A stretch of 64,000 nucleotides of DNA from Psychrobacillus sp044762655 (GTDB lineage Bacteria; Bacillota; Bacilli; Bacillales_A; Planococcaceae). The stretch lies in contig NZ_JBIWER010000003.1 in NCBI RefSeq assembly GCF_044762655.1, positions 186,001-250,000 of the forward strand, read 5' to 3'. The notes beneath the pieces were generated by a model. That model had not been told where the DNA came from and did no database searches. It was given only the letters and a program-made list of their open reading frames with translations. Of the stretch, positions 17,934 to 26,317 are shown piece after piece (the stretch's first letter is position 1; each line of letters starts with the position of its first letter). Both the position numbers and the translations under genes were made by a program.

Positions 17934-18356
17934 TTATATATAAAACATATATCCAGCGTTCCCCGGATCGTTTTCAGTATATTTTGCAAGGTCTTCAATC
18001 GTAGTTGTATCCAGTACATTTTTTACCGCGTCTCGTATACGCATCCATAATTCTCGCTGTGGCGGTGCTTCCTCTTCAATTCCCTCAACGATTTGAATTG
18101 GACCTTCCAAAACTCGAATAACATCTCCTGCCGTAATTTCACTAGGTATTTTTGATAGCATATAACCACCATATGCTCCCCTTACACTCTTCACTAGTCC
18201 TGCATTTCTAAGAGGTGATACAATCTGCTCTAAATACGCTTCAGACAAATTATATTCTCCAGCAATTTGTCTTAGGGCAATAGGACCCTCTCCATATTGC
18301 TTTCCTAGAGCCACCATTATCGTTAAACCGTATCTTCCCTTTGTTGAAAATTTCAA
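17934..18356 (-). CDS. cymR: Rrf2-family transcriptional regulator CymR
   Basis: Global repressor of cysteine and sulfur metabolism in Bacillales, acting in complex with CysK in B. subtilis. 140 residues with an N-terminal winged helix (STKGRYGLTIMVALGKQYG, IALRQIAGEYNLSEAYLEQI, VRGAYGGYML). No cysteines are present, so unlike IscR it does not carry an iron-sulfur cluster. It directly precedes the desulfurase gene, a sulfur-linked context. A TATACT -10 box lies 30-40 bp upstream. Divergent from rarA. Confidence 0.92.
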   Translation of the reverse strand: MKFSTKGRYGLTIMVALGKQYGEGPIALRQIAGEYNLSEAYLEQIVSPLRNAGLVKSVRGAYGGYMLSKIPSEITAGDVIRVLEGPIQIVEGIEEEAPPQRELWMRIRDAVKNVLDTTTIEDLAKYTENDPGNAGYMFYI

Positions 18357-18490
18357 TATAATTCACCTCATAAGATTAAAAAAATTCTTTCCCTAGTATA
18401 GCATAATTACACGGTATATCGACTTCAAAATGACTTTTGAGACAATCTTCTATATAATAAAAGAACAAACGTACGAAAAAAGGAGAGATC

Positions 18491-19780
18491 ATGTTGCAAA
18501 ACGAACCTTTAGCATATCGAATGAGACCTCAAACTATAGACGAACTCGCTGGTCAACAGCATGTTATAGGAGAAAATACCGCTTTATATAAAATGATAAA
18601 AAATGGACATGTACCGTCTATGCTTCTATACGGCGACCCCGGAGTTGGCAAAACTTCCCTAGCTTTTGCCATAGCCGGTACGACAAAACTTCCCTTCGTC
18701 GCATTAAATGCAACTAAAGCTGGAAAAAAAGATGTAGAAGATGTAGTAGCTGATGCACGTATTAGCGGAAAAGTAATTCTATTCCTAGACGAAATTCATC
18801 GTTTCAATAAGCTGCAACAGGATACATTGCTTCCCCATGTAGAAAATGGATCGATTATTTTAATCGGTGCAACAACAGAAAACCCCTTTCACGATGTAAA
18901 CCCAGCGATTAGGTCACGTTGCGGAGAGATCAAACAACTAAAAAGACTGACAACTGATGACATAGATTTACTTTTAAAAAGAGCGTTAGAAGATAAGATA
19001 AAGGGTCTTGGTCAAATGAATATTCAAATTACCGAGGCTCAAAGAAAACTAATCGCCGACGCAGCAAACGGTGATGCTAGAAAGGCTTTGACATTATTAG
19101 AATCTACTATTTTTGCAAGTTTTGAAGAAAATGGAGTAACGATTGTTGAGGATTCCACCTTAAAAAGCCTTGTAGATCGGGTTGGTGTGTTCGGGGATAA
19201 AAAAGGCTCTCACTTTTACAATTTGCTCTCAGCACTTCAAAAATCTGTCCGTGGTAGTGATACGGATGCTGCTCTCTATTATTTAGCACACTTATTGGAA
19301 AATGGAGATTTAGTAGCCGTATCCAGACGATTACTGGTGATGAGCTATGAAGATATTGGACTTGCTAATCCATCTGTTGGACCACAAGTGTTAGCAGCTA
19401 TTCAATCTGCAGAGCGATTAGGATTACCAGAAGCAAGAATTCCTTTAGCCAATGCAGTTGTACTAATGTGTTTATCAGAAAAATCCAATTCAGCTTATCA
19501 AGCATTGGACGCTGCCATCAATAGTATCCATCAAGGAAAAACCGGAGATATTCCAAGTCATTTAAAAGATACACATTATGCTGGAGCTGCTGATTTAGGG
19601 CATGGTGGTTATATTTATCCGCATGATTTTAAAATCGGTACGTTTGGAGGCTGGGTCAACCAAACCTATCTTCCAGATAATCTTGTCGGCAGTACATTTT
19701 ACAAACCAATTGAAGCTGGAGAAGAAAAAAGATTGGCCGCTATATATAATCGATTAGAGAAATTTAAAATAGAAAAATAA
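18491..19780 (+). CDS. rarA: Replication-associated recombination protein A (RarA/MgsA)
   Basis: AAA+ ATPase related to the clamp-loader family that acts at stalled replication forks. 429 residues: N-terminal LAYRMRPQTIDELAGQQHV, Walker A GDPGVGKTS at 48-56, Walker B FLDEIHRFNK at 98-107, sensor 1 GATTENPF, and the C-terminal tetramerisation region (YEDIGLANP, GAADLGHGGYIYPHDF). The ATG follows AGGAGAGATC; a TTG next to it is less well placed. One of the few plus-strand genes; followed by its own terminator. Confidence 0.96.
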   Translation: MLQNEPLAYRMRPQTIDELAGQQHVIGENTALYKMIKNGHVPSMLLYGDPGVGKTSLAFAIAGTTKLPFVALNATKAGKKDVEDVVADARISGKVILFLDEIHRFNKLQQDTLLPHVENGSIILIGATTENPFHDVNPAIRSRCGEIKQLKRLTTDDIDLLLKRALEDKIKGLGQMNIQITEAQRKLIADAANGDARKALTLLESTIFASFEENGVTIVEDSTLKSLVDRVGVFGDKKGSHFYNLLSALQKSVRGSDTDAALYYLAHLLENGDLVAVSRRLLVMSYEDIGLANPSVGPQVLAAIQSAERLGLPEARIPLANAVVLMCLSEKSNSAYQALDAAINSIHQGKTGDIPSHLKDTHYAGAADLGHGGYIYPHDFKIGTFGGWVNQTYLPDNLVGSTFYKPIEAGEEKRLAAIYNRLEKFKIEK

Positions 19781-19785
19781 ATAAG

Positions 19786-19816
19786 AAAGACCGGGGCAAA
19801 AGACGCCCGGTCTTTT
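19786..19816 (+). terminator. Intrinsic terminator of rarA
   Basis: GC-rich stem AAAGACCGGG / CCCGGTCTTT with a short loop and a TTTT tract, 6 bp after the rarA stop. Confidence 0.93.
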
Positions 19817-19840
19817 AAAGTCAAAAACGTAGAGATTCCG

Positions 19841-20015
19841 TTGATTTTCACTTCGGTCGGAAGCTTTCCGTGGGCACGGCTCGAGCCTATAGTCTCTCCC
19901 TCGTGCTTTCCCACTGGAGTCATCGACCTGCTGCTGTAAGAGAAATTATAGGATTATTCATCCTAAATAATCCTATAACCCAGTATTCACGGAACATTTT
20001 TTATACTTTCTTATC
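19841..20015. repeat. Family A repeat (copy R3), probable internal-deletion derivative of the composite element
   Basis: 19841-19937 is a minus-oriented unit (GATTTTCACTTCGG, GGGCACGGCTCGAGCC, CACTGGAGTC). It runs straight into GAAATTATAGGATTATTC at about 19942, which is the right end of a plus-oriented unit plus its tail (to about 20015, ending TATACTTTCTTA). Compared with the copies at 24.0-24.5 and 54.1-54.6 kb, the AT-rich centre and most of the right unit are missing. The tail abuts the terminator at 20020. Confidence 0.7.
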
Positions 20016-20019
20016 TTTC

Positions 20020-20057
20020 AAAAAATCCAGTCACCTTAAAAAGGGACTGGATTTTTT
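20020..20057 (-). terminator. Bidirectional intrinsic terminator
   Basis: Stem AAAAAATCCAGTC / GACTGGATTTTTT with A/T runs on both sides; it would stop transcription coming from the small genes at 20063-20359. Confidence 0.88.
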
Positions 20058-20062
20058 ATGGT

Positions 20063-20125
20063 TTAAACACCCATTTTACGTCTTGTAATACTTACTTTTT
20101 TGGTTTGCTCCTGCGCAAAGCTCAT
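20063..20125 (-). pseudogene. 3' fragment duplicated from the neighbouring small basic-protein gene
   Basis: A 20-codon frame whose last 14 residues (QTKKVSITRRKMGV) nearly repeat the end of the intact gene at 20165 (QTKKVSNTRRKMGV). The DNA also matches over about 40 bp. Its ATG has no ribosome-binding site, and the sequence upstream does not resemble the rest of the parent gene. Best read as the leftover of a tandem duplication. Confidence 0.65.
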
Positions 20126-20164
20126 CGAAGAACTAATATTTACTTGACTAAAAAGAAGAGATAA

Positions 20165-20359
20165 TTATACACCCATTTTACGTCTAGTATTACTTACCTT
20201 CTTAGTTTGTTGGCTTTTCATTTTCTGATTTCCAGTAGAACCGTTAAGGGAATTTTTATTACCTGTAGATTGATTCTTTTTTTCTTCAAGCTTTTGCTTA
20301 ACTGCTTCTTGAAGCGTCATTTTCTTTTTTGGTGTTTCTTGGTTATTTGTTTCAGTCAT
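20165..20359 (-). CDS. Small basic hypothetical protein, 64 residues
   Basis: Starts MTETNNQETPKKKMTLQ, 7 nt after a perfect AAGGAGGGG site; upstream starts lack one. Very rich in Lys, Gln, Asn, Thr and Ser, with a predicted helical middle (LQEAVKQKLEEKKNQ) and a basic end (KKVSNTRRKMGV). No hydrophobic segment, signal peptide or known domain. Composition resembles small nucleic-acid- or spore-associated proteins, but no function can be assigned. Downstream is a partial duplicate of its 3' end and a strong terminator. Confidence 0.75.
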   Translation of the reverse strand: MTETNNQETPKKKMTLQEAVKQKLEEKKNQSTGNKNSLNGSTGNQKMKSQQTKKVSNTRRKMGV

Positions 20360-20421
20360 TGTATTTCCCCTCCTTGTATACATACAATTAGTATAAATCA
20401 TCAGGAAAAAACTTCAAGCAA

Positions 20422-21183
20422 TTACTTTACACGATTTATGTGAATATTTTTTGATATGTCATTTATTACCCAGCTTGCACATATCAAACCGACTGTAGAC
20501 GGAACAAATGCGTTAGACGAAGGTGGCATTTTTGCTTTTCTAATAGCTGCTTCTGGTTTGCCAACTGTTCCAACTACATCTTCTCGTACAATAATTGGAC
20601 TTTCATCGGAAAATACAACCGTTATACCCTTTGTTATATGATCTTCTTTACGAAGCTTCGCACGTATAACTCTTGCAATTGGATCTGTATGAGTTTTAGA
20701 AATATCGGCAATCTTAAAACGAGTTGGATCTGTTTTATTGGCAGCACCCATACTTGAAATAATTTTAATATTACGTTTTAAGCATTCTTTCATCAAGTGA
20801 ATCTTATAAATGATCGTATCAGATGCATCAATTACATAATCAATATTCATCGCAAAAAATTGTTCATACGTTTCTTCTGTATAAAACATATGCATATCGA
20901 TAACTTCACATTCAGGATTAATGTCGGCAATTCGTTCCTTCATTACTTCTGATTTTGAACGCCCAATTGTTGATATGTAAGCTACTAGCTGGCGGTTTAT
21001 ATTCGTTATGTCGACATTATCCTTATCTACTAATATAATTCTGCCCACACCACTTCTAGCACAAGCTTCTGCTGCAAAGGAACCAACTCCACCCACACCT
21101 AATATAGCCACTGTTGTATTTTTTAGTAATTCTATACCCTCTTTACCTACTGCAAGTTCATTTCTTGAAAATTGATGTAACAT
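20422..21183 (-). CDS. tcdA: tRNA threonylcarbamoyladenosine dehydratase TcdA (YrvM)
   Basis: E1-like ATP-dependent enzyme that cyclises t6A37 in tRNA to ct6A. 253 residues from the ATG spaced 6-7 nt from GGAGTG, matching the family start MLHQFSRNELA. Seen: ATP-binding GVGGVGSFAAEACARSGVG (about 29-47), VDKDNVDITNINRQ, the DYVIDASDT segment, and KGITVVFSDESP. An additional C-terminal KMPPSSNAFVPSTVGL is typical of the YgdL/TcdA group rather than MoeB or ThiF. The 6S RNA gene lies immediately upstream, same strand. Confidence 0.94.
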   Translation of the reverse strand: MLHQFSRNELAVGKEGIELLKNTTVAILGVGGVGSFAAEACARSGVGRIILVDKDNVDITNINRQLVAYISTIGRSKSEVMKERIADINPECEVIDMHMFYTEETYEQFFAMNIDYVIDASDTIIYKIHLMKECLKRNIKIISSMGAANKTDPTRFKIADISKTHTDPIARVIRAKLRKEDHITKGITVVFSDESPIIVREDVVGTVGKPEAAIRKAKMPPSSNAFVPSTVGLICASWVINDISKNIHINRVK

Positions 21184-21235
21184 AAAAAACACTCCATTTA
21201 AATCAGATTAGTAGGATAATAAAATCCCATGAAAA

Positions 21236-21262
21236 ACCCTCCAGCAAAATTGCTAGAGGGAT
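21236..21262 (-). terminator. Intrinsic terminator of the 6S RNA
   Basis: Stem CCCTC-AGCAA / TTGCT-GAGGG type hairpin with a TTTTT tract on the minus strand, about 10 nt beyond the mature 6S 3' end. Confidence 0.88.
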
Positions 21263-21271
21263 ATTTAAAAA

Positions 21272-21465
21272 ATGATACGAATCCCAATCGTGCCGACAAA
21301 TAGAGCGTATCGTTTTGAACCCGCAAGTTGCAGGTGGGTGTCCTCTTTATTAATTCTGGCGTCCCTATTAAGGGCATGTCATTCATAATAAAAGTTAGAC
21401 TCCCAACGATATAATTGTTCGGTCAAAACTGATTGGCAAATTGCGAACACATCAGGATTCGTGTT
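21272..21465 (-). ncRNA. bsrA: 6S RNA (6S-1/BsrA type)
   Basis: A non-coding RNA of about 190 nt that binds RNA polymerase holoenzyme by mimicking an open promoter. Seen: a perfect closing stem ACGAATCC (5' end) / GGATTCGT (3' end), the 5' segment CCTGATGTGTTCGCAA, and the 3' segment GACACCCACCTGC...GCGGGTTCAAAACG, which line up in order with the E. coli 6S segments GAGATGTTCGCAA and GACACATTCACCTTG...GGGTTCAAGG. It has its own promoter and terminator. In B. subtilis 6S-1 lies between yrvM and aspS, the same position. Confidence 0.9.
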
Positions 21466-21471
21466 ATTTGT

Positions 21472-21500
21472 ATAATAGCACATCAATATCGAAACATCAA
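21472..21500 (-). promoter_or_regulatory. Sigma-A promoter of 6S RNA
   Basis: TTGATG (21495-21500), 17-bp spacer, TATTAT (21472-21477); predicted start about 7 bp downstream, at the 5' closing stem of the RNA. Confidence 0.75.
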
Positions 21501-21652
21501 TCATTTTGTCGTCCATTTTACTAACTATTCTGAATAATAGGTAAATAGAATTATTTTGGTTTAATTAACCTTAAATAATATTTAGCTCCTTCAGTTGTAA
21601 GGATAGTCCATCGTGAATAAGATTCATCATACACGAAAAATGGAGGAAATGA

Positions 21653-22279
21653 ATGAATTCTTTAAGTACATATTTCTTGTTAGGAATCTCCTTGGCAGCA
21701 CCAATTGGACCTGTTAAAGCGACACTCCTAAATACCGGAATAAAAAATGGTTTTTTCCATGCATGGTTTTTTGGGATGGGGGCAATTGTTACAGATATTA
21801 TTTATATGCTCTTGGTTTATTTTGGAGTTGGTCAATTTATTGATTCTCCGTATATGCGAATATTTTTATGGTGTTTCGGCTTTTTTGTGCTTATGTACAC
21901 AGGAATCGAAAACTTAATGACGCTAAACAATATTTCTATGGATCCAAAATTTCGAAAGGTTGTTCGTTTACGGCACTCTCTACTGGCTGGTTTGCTAATG
22001 GCTTTTTTGAATCCATTAACAATTCTATTTTGGCTTGGAATTTACGGCTCTATTTTAGTAAGTGGCGGAGGTCAAATATCTGGTATTGAAACCATTATTA
22101 TAAGCCTAGCCATATTACTTGGAATTGGATTTGTAGATTTTATAATGGCTTTCTTATCAAGTAGTTCACGAAATTTGTTATCGACTCCGGTTTTAAAAGC
22201 CATTTCATTTATTTCTTCTTTATGTATGATTGGTTTCGGGATCTATTTTGGCATGCAAGCGTTCTATGCACTGTTTTAA
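21653..22279 (+). CDS. LysE-family amino-acid exporter
   Basis: A 208-residue integral membrane protein with six predicted helices. The N-terminal motif GISLAAPIGPVKATLLNTGI is the LysE/RhtB signature, and NPLTILFWLGIYGS at about residues 120-133 is the family's second hallmark. Members export amino acids such as lysine, homoserine or threonine; the substrate here cannot be told. GGAGG lies 6 nt before the ATG. It lies with an MFS gene between the 6S RNA and aspS, where B. subtilis has no genes, so this is an accessory insertion. Confidence 0.88.
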   Translation: MNSLSTYFLLGISLAAPIGPVKATLLNTGIKNGFFHAWFFGMGAIVTDIIYMLLVYFGVGQFIDSPYMRIFLWCFGFFVLMYTGIENLMTLNNISMDPKFRKVVRLRHSLLAGLLMAFLNPLTILFWLGIYGSILVSGGGQISGIETIIISLAILLGIGFVDFIMAFLSSSSRNLLSTPVLKAISFISSLCMIGFGIYFGMQAFYALF

Positions 22280-22350
22280 AAACTAGTTGAACGTATATTG
22301 TAATCCCCATAGGAAAACATACCTTAAAGATCATTAGTTGAGGTGTGCAA

Positions 22351-23592
22351 ATGATAAAAAATAGTAATCAAACTGACAATGTAAGTATATGGTGTGTTAT
22401 AAGTATGGCCTCTATACCACTCGTCATGACACTTGGCAATTCCATGCTGATTCCAATCTTACCTGTTTTAGAAAAAAAGGTAGGTATTAGTTCCTTCCAG
22501 TCCAGTATGATTATTACTAGCTATTCCATTGCAGCTATTTTTCTAATACCTGTTGCAGGATATCTATCTGATCGTTTCGGGAGAAAGGTCGTCATTTTAC
22601 CTAGCCTAATTTTAGCACTAATTGGCGGTATTATTGCGGGTTTTGCTTCATGGAAAATGGACGACCCCTTTATTTGGATTATCATCGGAAGAATCCTTCA
22701 AGGAATGGGTGCTGCTGGTGCAATGCCAATAGTATTGCCACTGGTCGGAGATTTATATAAGGATGACGATGAAAAAACCAGTTCCTGTCTGGGGATTATA
22801 GAAACCTCTAACACCTTTGGAAAGGTGTTAAGTCCTATTCTAGGATCGGTTTTGGCAGCAGTATTATGGTTTTTACCTTTCTTTTCAATATCAATTTTTA
22901 GTTTAATTTCCATCCTATTGATATTTTTCTTTGTAAAAGTACCAAAAGAGAAAGATGAACCAATTAAATTCAAAGACTTTTTAAGTAACACTAAAAAAAC
23001 ATTTAAAAAAGAATGTAAATGGCTATTAACTGTATTTATAAACGGTGCTTTTGTTATGCTTCTATTATTCGGCGTGTTATTTTTCTTGTCCGAAATGCTT
23101 GAAAAAACACATAATATAAAAGGGATAAAAAAAGGATTCGTGATAGCCATTCCACTTCTTATGCTTTGTATCGCTTCTTTTATAACTGGTCGAAATATTA
23201 AAGGAAATGTATCTACTATGAAAAAAATGACTATGATTTGTTTAATAATCATGTCTATTAGTGTGGTATTTATAGGTTTTACAAAAGAAAAATTGATCCT
23301 CTTATTAATCGTGACAAGTTTGATGGGTATGGCCATTGGTGCCTTGCTACCGGTATTAGACGCACTAATTACTGAAAATATAAAAAAAGAAGAACGGGGC
23401 ACAATCTCTTCTTTTTATAGTTCTGCAAGATTCATCGGTGTTGCGGCTGGTCCACCAATCATGTCGCTAGTGATGAAAAATTACCTTAATATTAGTTATA
23501 TTGTTGCTGGCATAATTGGAATTCTCCTCTTTTTTCTTGCGATGAAACTTATAAAAGTAGAAGAAATCGAAGGACAACATCATAATGCTTAA
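22351..23592 (+). CDS. Major facilitator superfamily drug/solute exporter
   Basis: About 413 residues with 12 predicted transmembrane helices. The loop 2-3 motif YLSDRFGRKVVILPSLI (consensus GxLaDrxGrkxxl) at about residues 70-86 and the helix-5 antiporter-like motif GKVLSPILGSVL identify a 12-TM drug:H+ antiporter type. A Lys-rich cytoplasmic loop follows helix 6 (about 200-225). The ATG at this position is 5-6 nt from GAGGTG; a GTG two codons upstream overlaps the site. 71 bp after the lysE-type gene, perhaps the same transcript. Substrate unknown. Confidence 0.87.
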   Translation: MIKNSNQTDNVSIWCVISMASIPLVMTLGNSMLIPILPVLEKKVGISSFQSSMIITSYSIAAIFLIPVAGYLSDRFGRKVVILPSLILALIGGIIAGFASWKMDDPFIWIIIGRILQGMGAAGAMPIVLPLVGDLYKDDDEKTSSCLGIIETSNTFGKVLSPILGSVLAAVLWFLPFFSISIFSLISILLIFFFVKVPKEKDEPIKFKDFLSNTKKTFKKECKWLLTVFINGAFVMLLLFGVLFFLSEMLEKTHNIKGIKKGFVIAIPLLMLCIASFITGRNIKGNVSTMKKMTMICLIIMSISVVFIGFTKEKLILLLIVTSLMGMAIGALLPVLDALITENIKKEERGTISSFYSSARFIGVAAGPPIMSLVMKNYLNISYIVAGIIGILLFFLAMKLIKVEEIEGQHHNA

Positions 23593-23596
23593 AATT

Positions 23597-23634
23597 AATG
23601 GACTGGAAAGCTCTATGCTAACCAGTCCATTTTA
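23597..23634 (+). terminator. Terminator between the MFS and yqhV-like genes
   Basis: Stem AATGGACTGG / CCAGTCCATT followed by TTATATTT on the plus strand; it can also serve the convergent minus-strand gene, with weaker T-run. Confidence 0.75.
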
Positions 23635-23638
23635 TATT

Positions 23639-23887
23639 TCAATTTGATTTTAAGCTATAAAGAATGAGCAGTATACCAGCAAATAAGCAGACCATTCTTG
23701 TTAACGATATTTTTTCAGATAAACCCGTTAAGCCTATGCCAGTTGTGACTATTAAGACTACTGGACCTACTAATGCTAGTAGGGAGTTAATATAAAATGC
23801 TTTTTCTAAGTCATTAAATTTGATCATGAGCATTGCTGCGGATAACTCAATACTTCCCGAAAGTAATCTAAGTATGATAATAAACAA
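23639..23887 (-). CDS. yqhV: YqhV-like small membrane protein (DUF2619)
   Basis: About 82 residues, three predicted membrane helices. LRLLSGSIELSAAMLMIKFN and INSLLALVGPVVLIVTTGIG correspond to the YqhV family, found in spore-formers, function unknown. The start is uncertain: the listed TTG has only a weak AAGG upstream, and the frame stays open for at least seven more codons (LIIEKAL); an ATT placed about 6 nt after AAGGAA would add residues IIEKAL and fit the family N-terminus. In B. subtilis yqhV is near the spoIIIA operon, so this copy is relocated. Confidence 0.75.
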   Translation of the reverse strand: MFIIILRLLSGSIELSAAMLMIKFNDLEKAFYINSLLALVGPVVLIVTTGIGLTGLSEKISLTRMVCLFAGILLILYSLKSN

Positions 23888-24007
23888 TAGCGCCTTCTCA
23901 ATAATCAGTTCCTTCTACCCCTCTTTAATAAAAGAATATGTACTATAGAAATTATATGTAAGTATCACAACTTTTATTAAGTTCTAAAAAAAACCGAGCA
24001 ACTAGTT

Positions 24008-24501
24008 ATGCACGGCTCGAGCCTGTAGTCTCTCCCTCGTGCTACCCCACTGGAGTCGCCGACCTGCGCTACAATCTACAAAAACCTCTTAATAATATAA
24101 TTAAAGTGTATACAATATCACATAAAATAAGCGGTCTTACTCTATCTTCATCATAAAAATTAAGGTTTGCTTTCTACATCTATCATTGGACAACAATCCA
24201 AATTCAAAAAAGATTACAAGTAATTATTGATCACTAAAATTTGACCAATCTTTTTATGTAGCCATAAGCTATGCAAAATCTTTCGTGTAGTAGTAGTCAT
24301 TAATTGATTGGAGTGAAAGGTGGCGACTTCAGCGGGATGAGTGAGACAGATGAGAAATCACAGCGGCGCGGTAGCGACGGTGATAGCTCATCGCTCACCC
24401 CGTGAAACGCGTCCACCAGTAACGGAAATCAGTAGTATTTTTTATTCTAAAAAGTATATTGATCCCAGTGCTTAGGGGTATTTTTTGAACTAAATTTAAA
24501 A
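24008..24501. repeat. Composite family A element (copy R4): two inverted units around an AT-rich centre
   Basis: Left unit (about 24008-24076, minus-oriented, outer end truncated) begins GCACGGCTCGAGCC. Right unit (about 24304-24434, plus-oriented) begins TTGATTGGAG and ends GGAAATCAGTAG, with a long internal hairpin (GTGAG, GATGAG, TCAC pairing with GTGA, CTCATC, CTCAC). The AT-rich centre of about 230 bp resembles that of the copy at 54 kb. The tail (24434-24501) reaches the aspS terminator. 23888-24007 shows only the AT-rich yqhV upstream region. Confidence 0.75.
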
Positions 24502-24503
24502 AA

Positions 24504-24538
24504 AAGGATTCATCGCAATGATAACACGATGAATCCTT
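24504..24538 (-). terminator. Intrinsic terminator of hisS-aspS
   Basis: 12-bp perfect stem AAGGATTCATCG / CGATGAATCCTT with an 11-nt loop and a long T-run on the minus strand. Confidence 0.93.
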
Positions 24539-24544
24539 CTAAAA

Positions 24545-26317
24545 TTATTTTGTTGTCTTTAATTTCAAGCTCAAGCTTAGCTCATCTAACTGAGCCTCGG
24601 CCACTGGGCTAGGTGCAGATGTTAATAAATCACTTGCACTTGCTGTTTTCGGGAATGCAATTGTATCACGTAGATTAGTTCTTCCTGAAAGAAGCATCAC
24701 TAATCTATCTAATCCAAATGCAACTCCCCCGTGTGGAGGTGTCCCATATTCAAAGGCTTCCATTAGGAAACCAAATTGAGCCTTCGCTTCCTCATCTGAA
24801 AAACCAAGAACTGCAAACATTTTTTCTTGAACGTCTCTAGAATAGATACGTAAAGACCCTCCACCCAATTCATAGCCATTCAATACTAAATCATACGCTT
24901 GAGCACGTACTTTGCTAGGATCACTATCCATTAAAGGAAGGTCCTCGTCAAACGGTCTTGTGAATGGATGGTGTGCCGCATAATAGCGTCCTTCTTTTTC
25001 ATCGTATTCGAATAAAGGCCAGTTAACTACCCATAAGAATTCAAAACGTGATTCATCAATTAACCCAAGATCTTTTCCAAGTTTTAAACGCAATGCACCT
25101 AATGCATCTGCTACAACTGATTTTCTATCAGCAACAAATAATAATAAGTCTCCCGCTGTTGCCTCCAATGTTTGAATTAGACTTGAAGCTGCTTCCCCTT
25201 CGAAGAACTTAGCAATTGGACCTTTCAAACCTTCTTCGTCCACTTTCAACCAAGCAAGCCCTTTTGCACCATAAACTGCTGCGAATTCTCCAAGTGCGTC
25301 AATATCTTTACGAGAATAGTTCGCAGCTGCACCTTTCACATTAATAGCTTTTACTTGACCACCGGCCTCCACAGCGGAAGCGAAAACTTTGAATGAGCTG
25401 TCTTTCACTAATTCCGAAAGATCAACTAGTTCTAACCCAAAACGAACATCCGGTTTATCTGATCCAAAGCGATTCATCGCCTCGTCATAATTCATGCGGT
25501 TGAAAGGAATCGTTACGTCTACGCCTTTAACATCCTTCATAATCTTTTTCATCATACGCTCGTTCATTTCCAAAATTTCATCCATCGAAAGGAAACTCAT
25601 TTCCATATCGATTTGAGTGAATTCTGGTTGACGGTCTGCACGTAAATCTTCATCACGGAAACAGCGCGCAATTTGATAGTATTTTTCAAAACCTCCAACC
25701 ATAAGCAGTTGCTTGAACAACTGTGGTGATTGAGGAAGTGCATAGAATTCTCCATCATGAACTCGACTTGGTACTAAATAGTCGCGTGCTCCTTCAGGGG
25801 TAGATTTCGTTAAAATAGGTGTTTCCACTTCTAAGAATCCTTCATCATCTAAAAAGCGTCTAACCGTTTTCGTAATATCTGAACGCATTTTGAAAGTATC
25901 ATACATTTCTGGTCTTCTTAAATCTAAGTAACGATATTTTAAACGAATATCTTCCCCAGCATCTGTTTGGTTTTCTATCGTAAACGGTGGATTTTTAGCT
26001 TCGTTAATAATGCGAGCCTCCGTAGCATGTACTTCAATTGCCCCAGAAGAAATATTTTTGTTCACTTGGTTTGCAGCTCGAGCAACTACAGTACCTTTTA
26101 CTTCTACAATAAATTCATTACGTAATTTATCTGCAATTTGAATAGCTGAATCGGAAATCTCCGGATTAAAAACTACTTGTACTAGCCCTGTGCGATCACG
26201 TACATCAACAAATATTAAACCACCTAAGTCTCTTCTTTTTTGTACCCATCCGATAAGTTCGACTGACTCGCCGATTTGTTGTTCATTTAATTGTCCACTT
26301 GTATGTGTTCTACTCAT
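24545..26317 (-). CDS. aspS: Aspartate--tRNA ligase
   Basis: Class IIb synthetase charging tRNA-Asp. 590 residues: N-terminal OB anticodon-binding domain (VELIGWVQKRRDLGGLIFVD), motif 2 region FRDEDLRADRQPEFTQIDME, the bacterial GAD insertion domain (about 285-420), and motif 3 GVAFGLDRLVMLL near the C-terminus. It overlaps the hisS stop by 4 bp (ATGA), so the two synthetases are translationally coupled and share the upstream T-box. Confidence 0.97.
   Translation of the reverse strand: MSRTHTSGQLNEQQIGESVELIGWVQKRRDLGGLIFVDVRDRTGLVQVVFNPEISDSAIQIADKLRNEFIVEVKGTVVARAANQVNKNISSGAIEVHATEARIINEAKNPPFTIENQTDAGEDIRLKYRYLDLRRPEMYDTFKMRSDITKTVRRFLDDEGFLEVETPILTKSTPEGARDYLVPSRVHDGEFYALPQSPQLFKQLLMVGGFEKYYQIARCFRDEDLRADRQPEFTQIDMEMSFLSMDEILEMNERMMKKIMKDVKGVDVTIPFNRMNYDEAMNRFGSDKPDVRFGLELVDLSELVKDSSFKVFASAVEAGGQVKAINVKGAAANYSRKDIDALGEFAAVYGAKGLAWLKVDEEGLKGPIAKFFEGEAASSLIQTLEATAGDLLLFVADRKSVVADALGALRLKLGKDLGLIDESRFEFLWVVNWPLFEYDEKEGRYYAAHHPFTRPFDEDLPLMDSDPSKVRAQAYDLVLNGYELGGGSLRIYSRDVQEKMFAVLGFSDEEAKAQFGFLMEAFEYGTPPHGGVAFGLDRLVMLLSGRTNLRDTIAFPKTASASDLLTSAPSPVAEAQLDELSLSLKLKTTK

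Noticed and set aside
21198..21386. 62-codon frame over the 6S RNA
   Set aside because: The RNA structure, promoter and terminator account for the region; no RBS.
22698..23402. 234-codon minus-strand frame inside the MFS gene
   Set aside because: Antisense to a clear 12-helix transporter; composition is that of a complementary frame.
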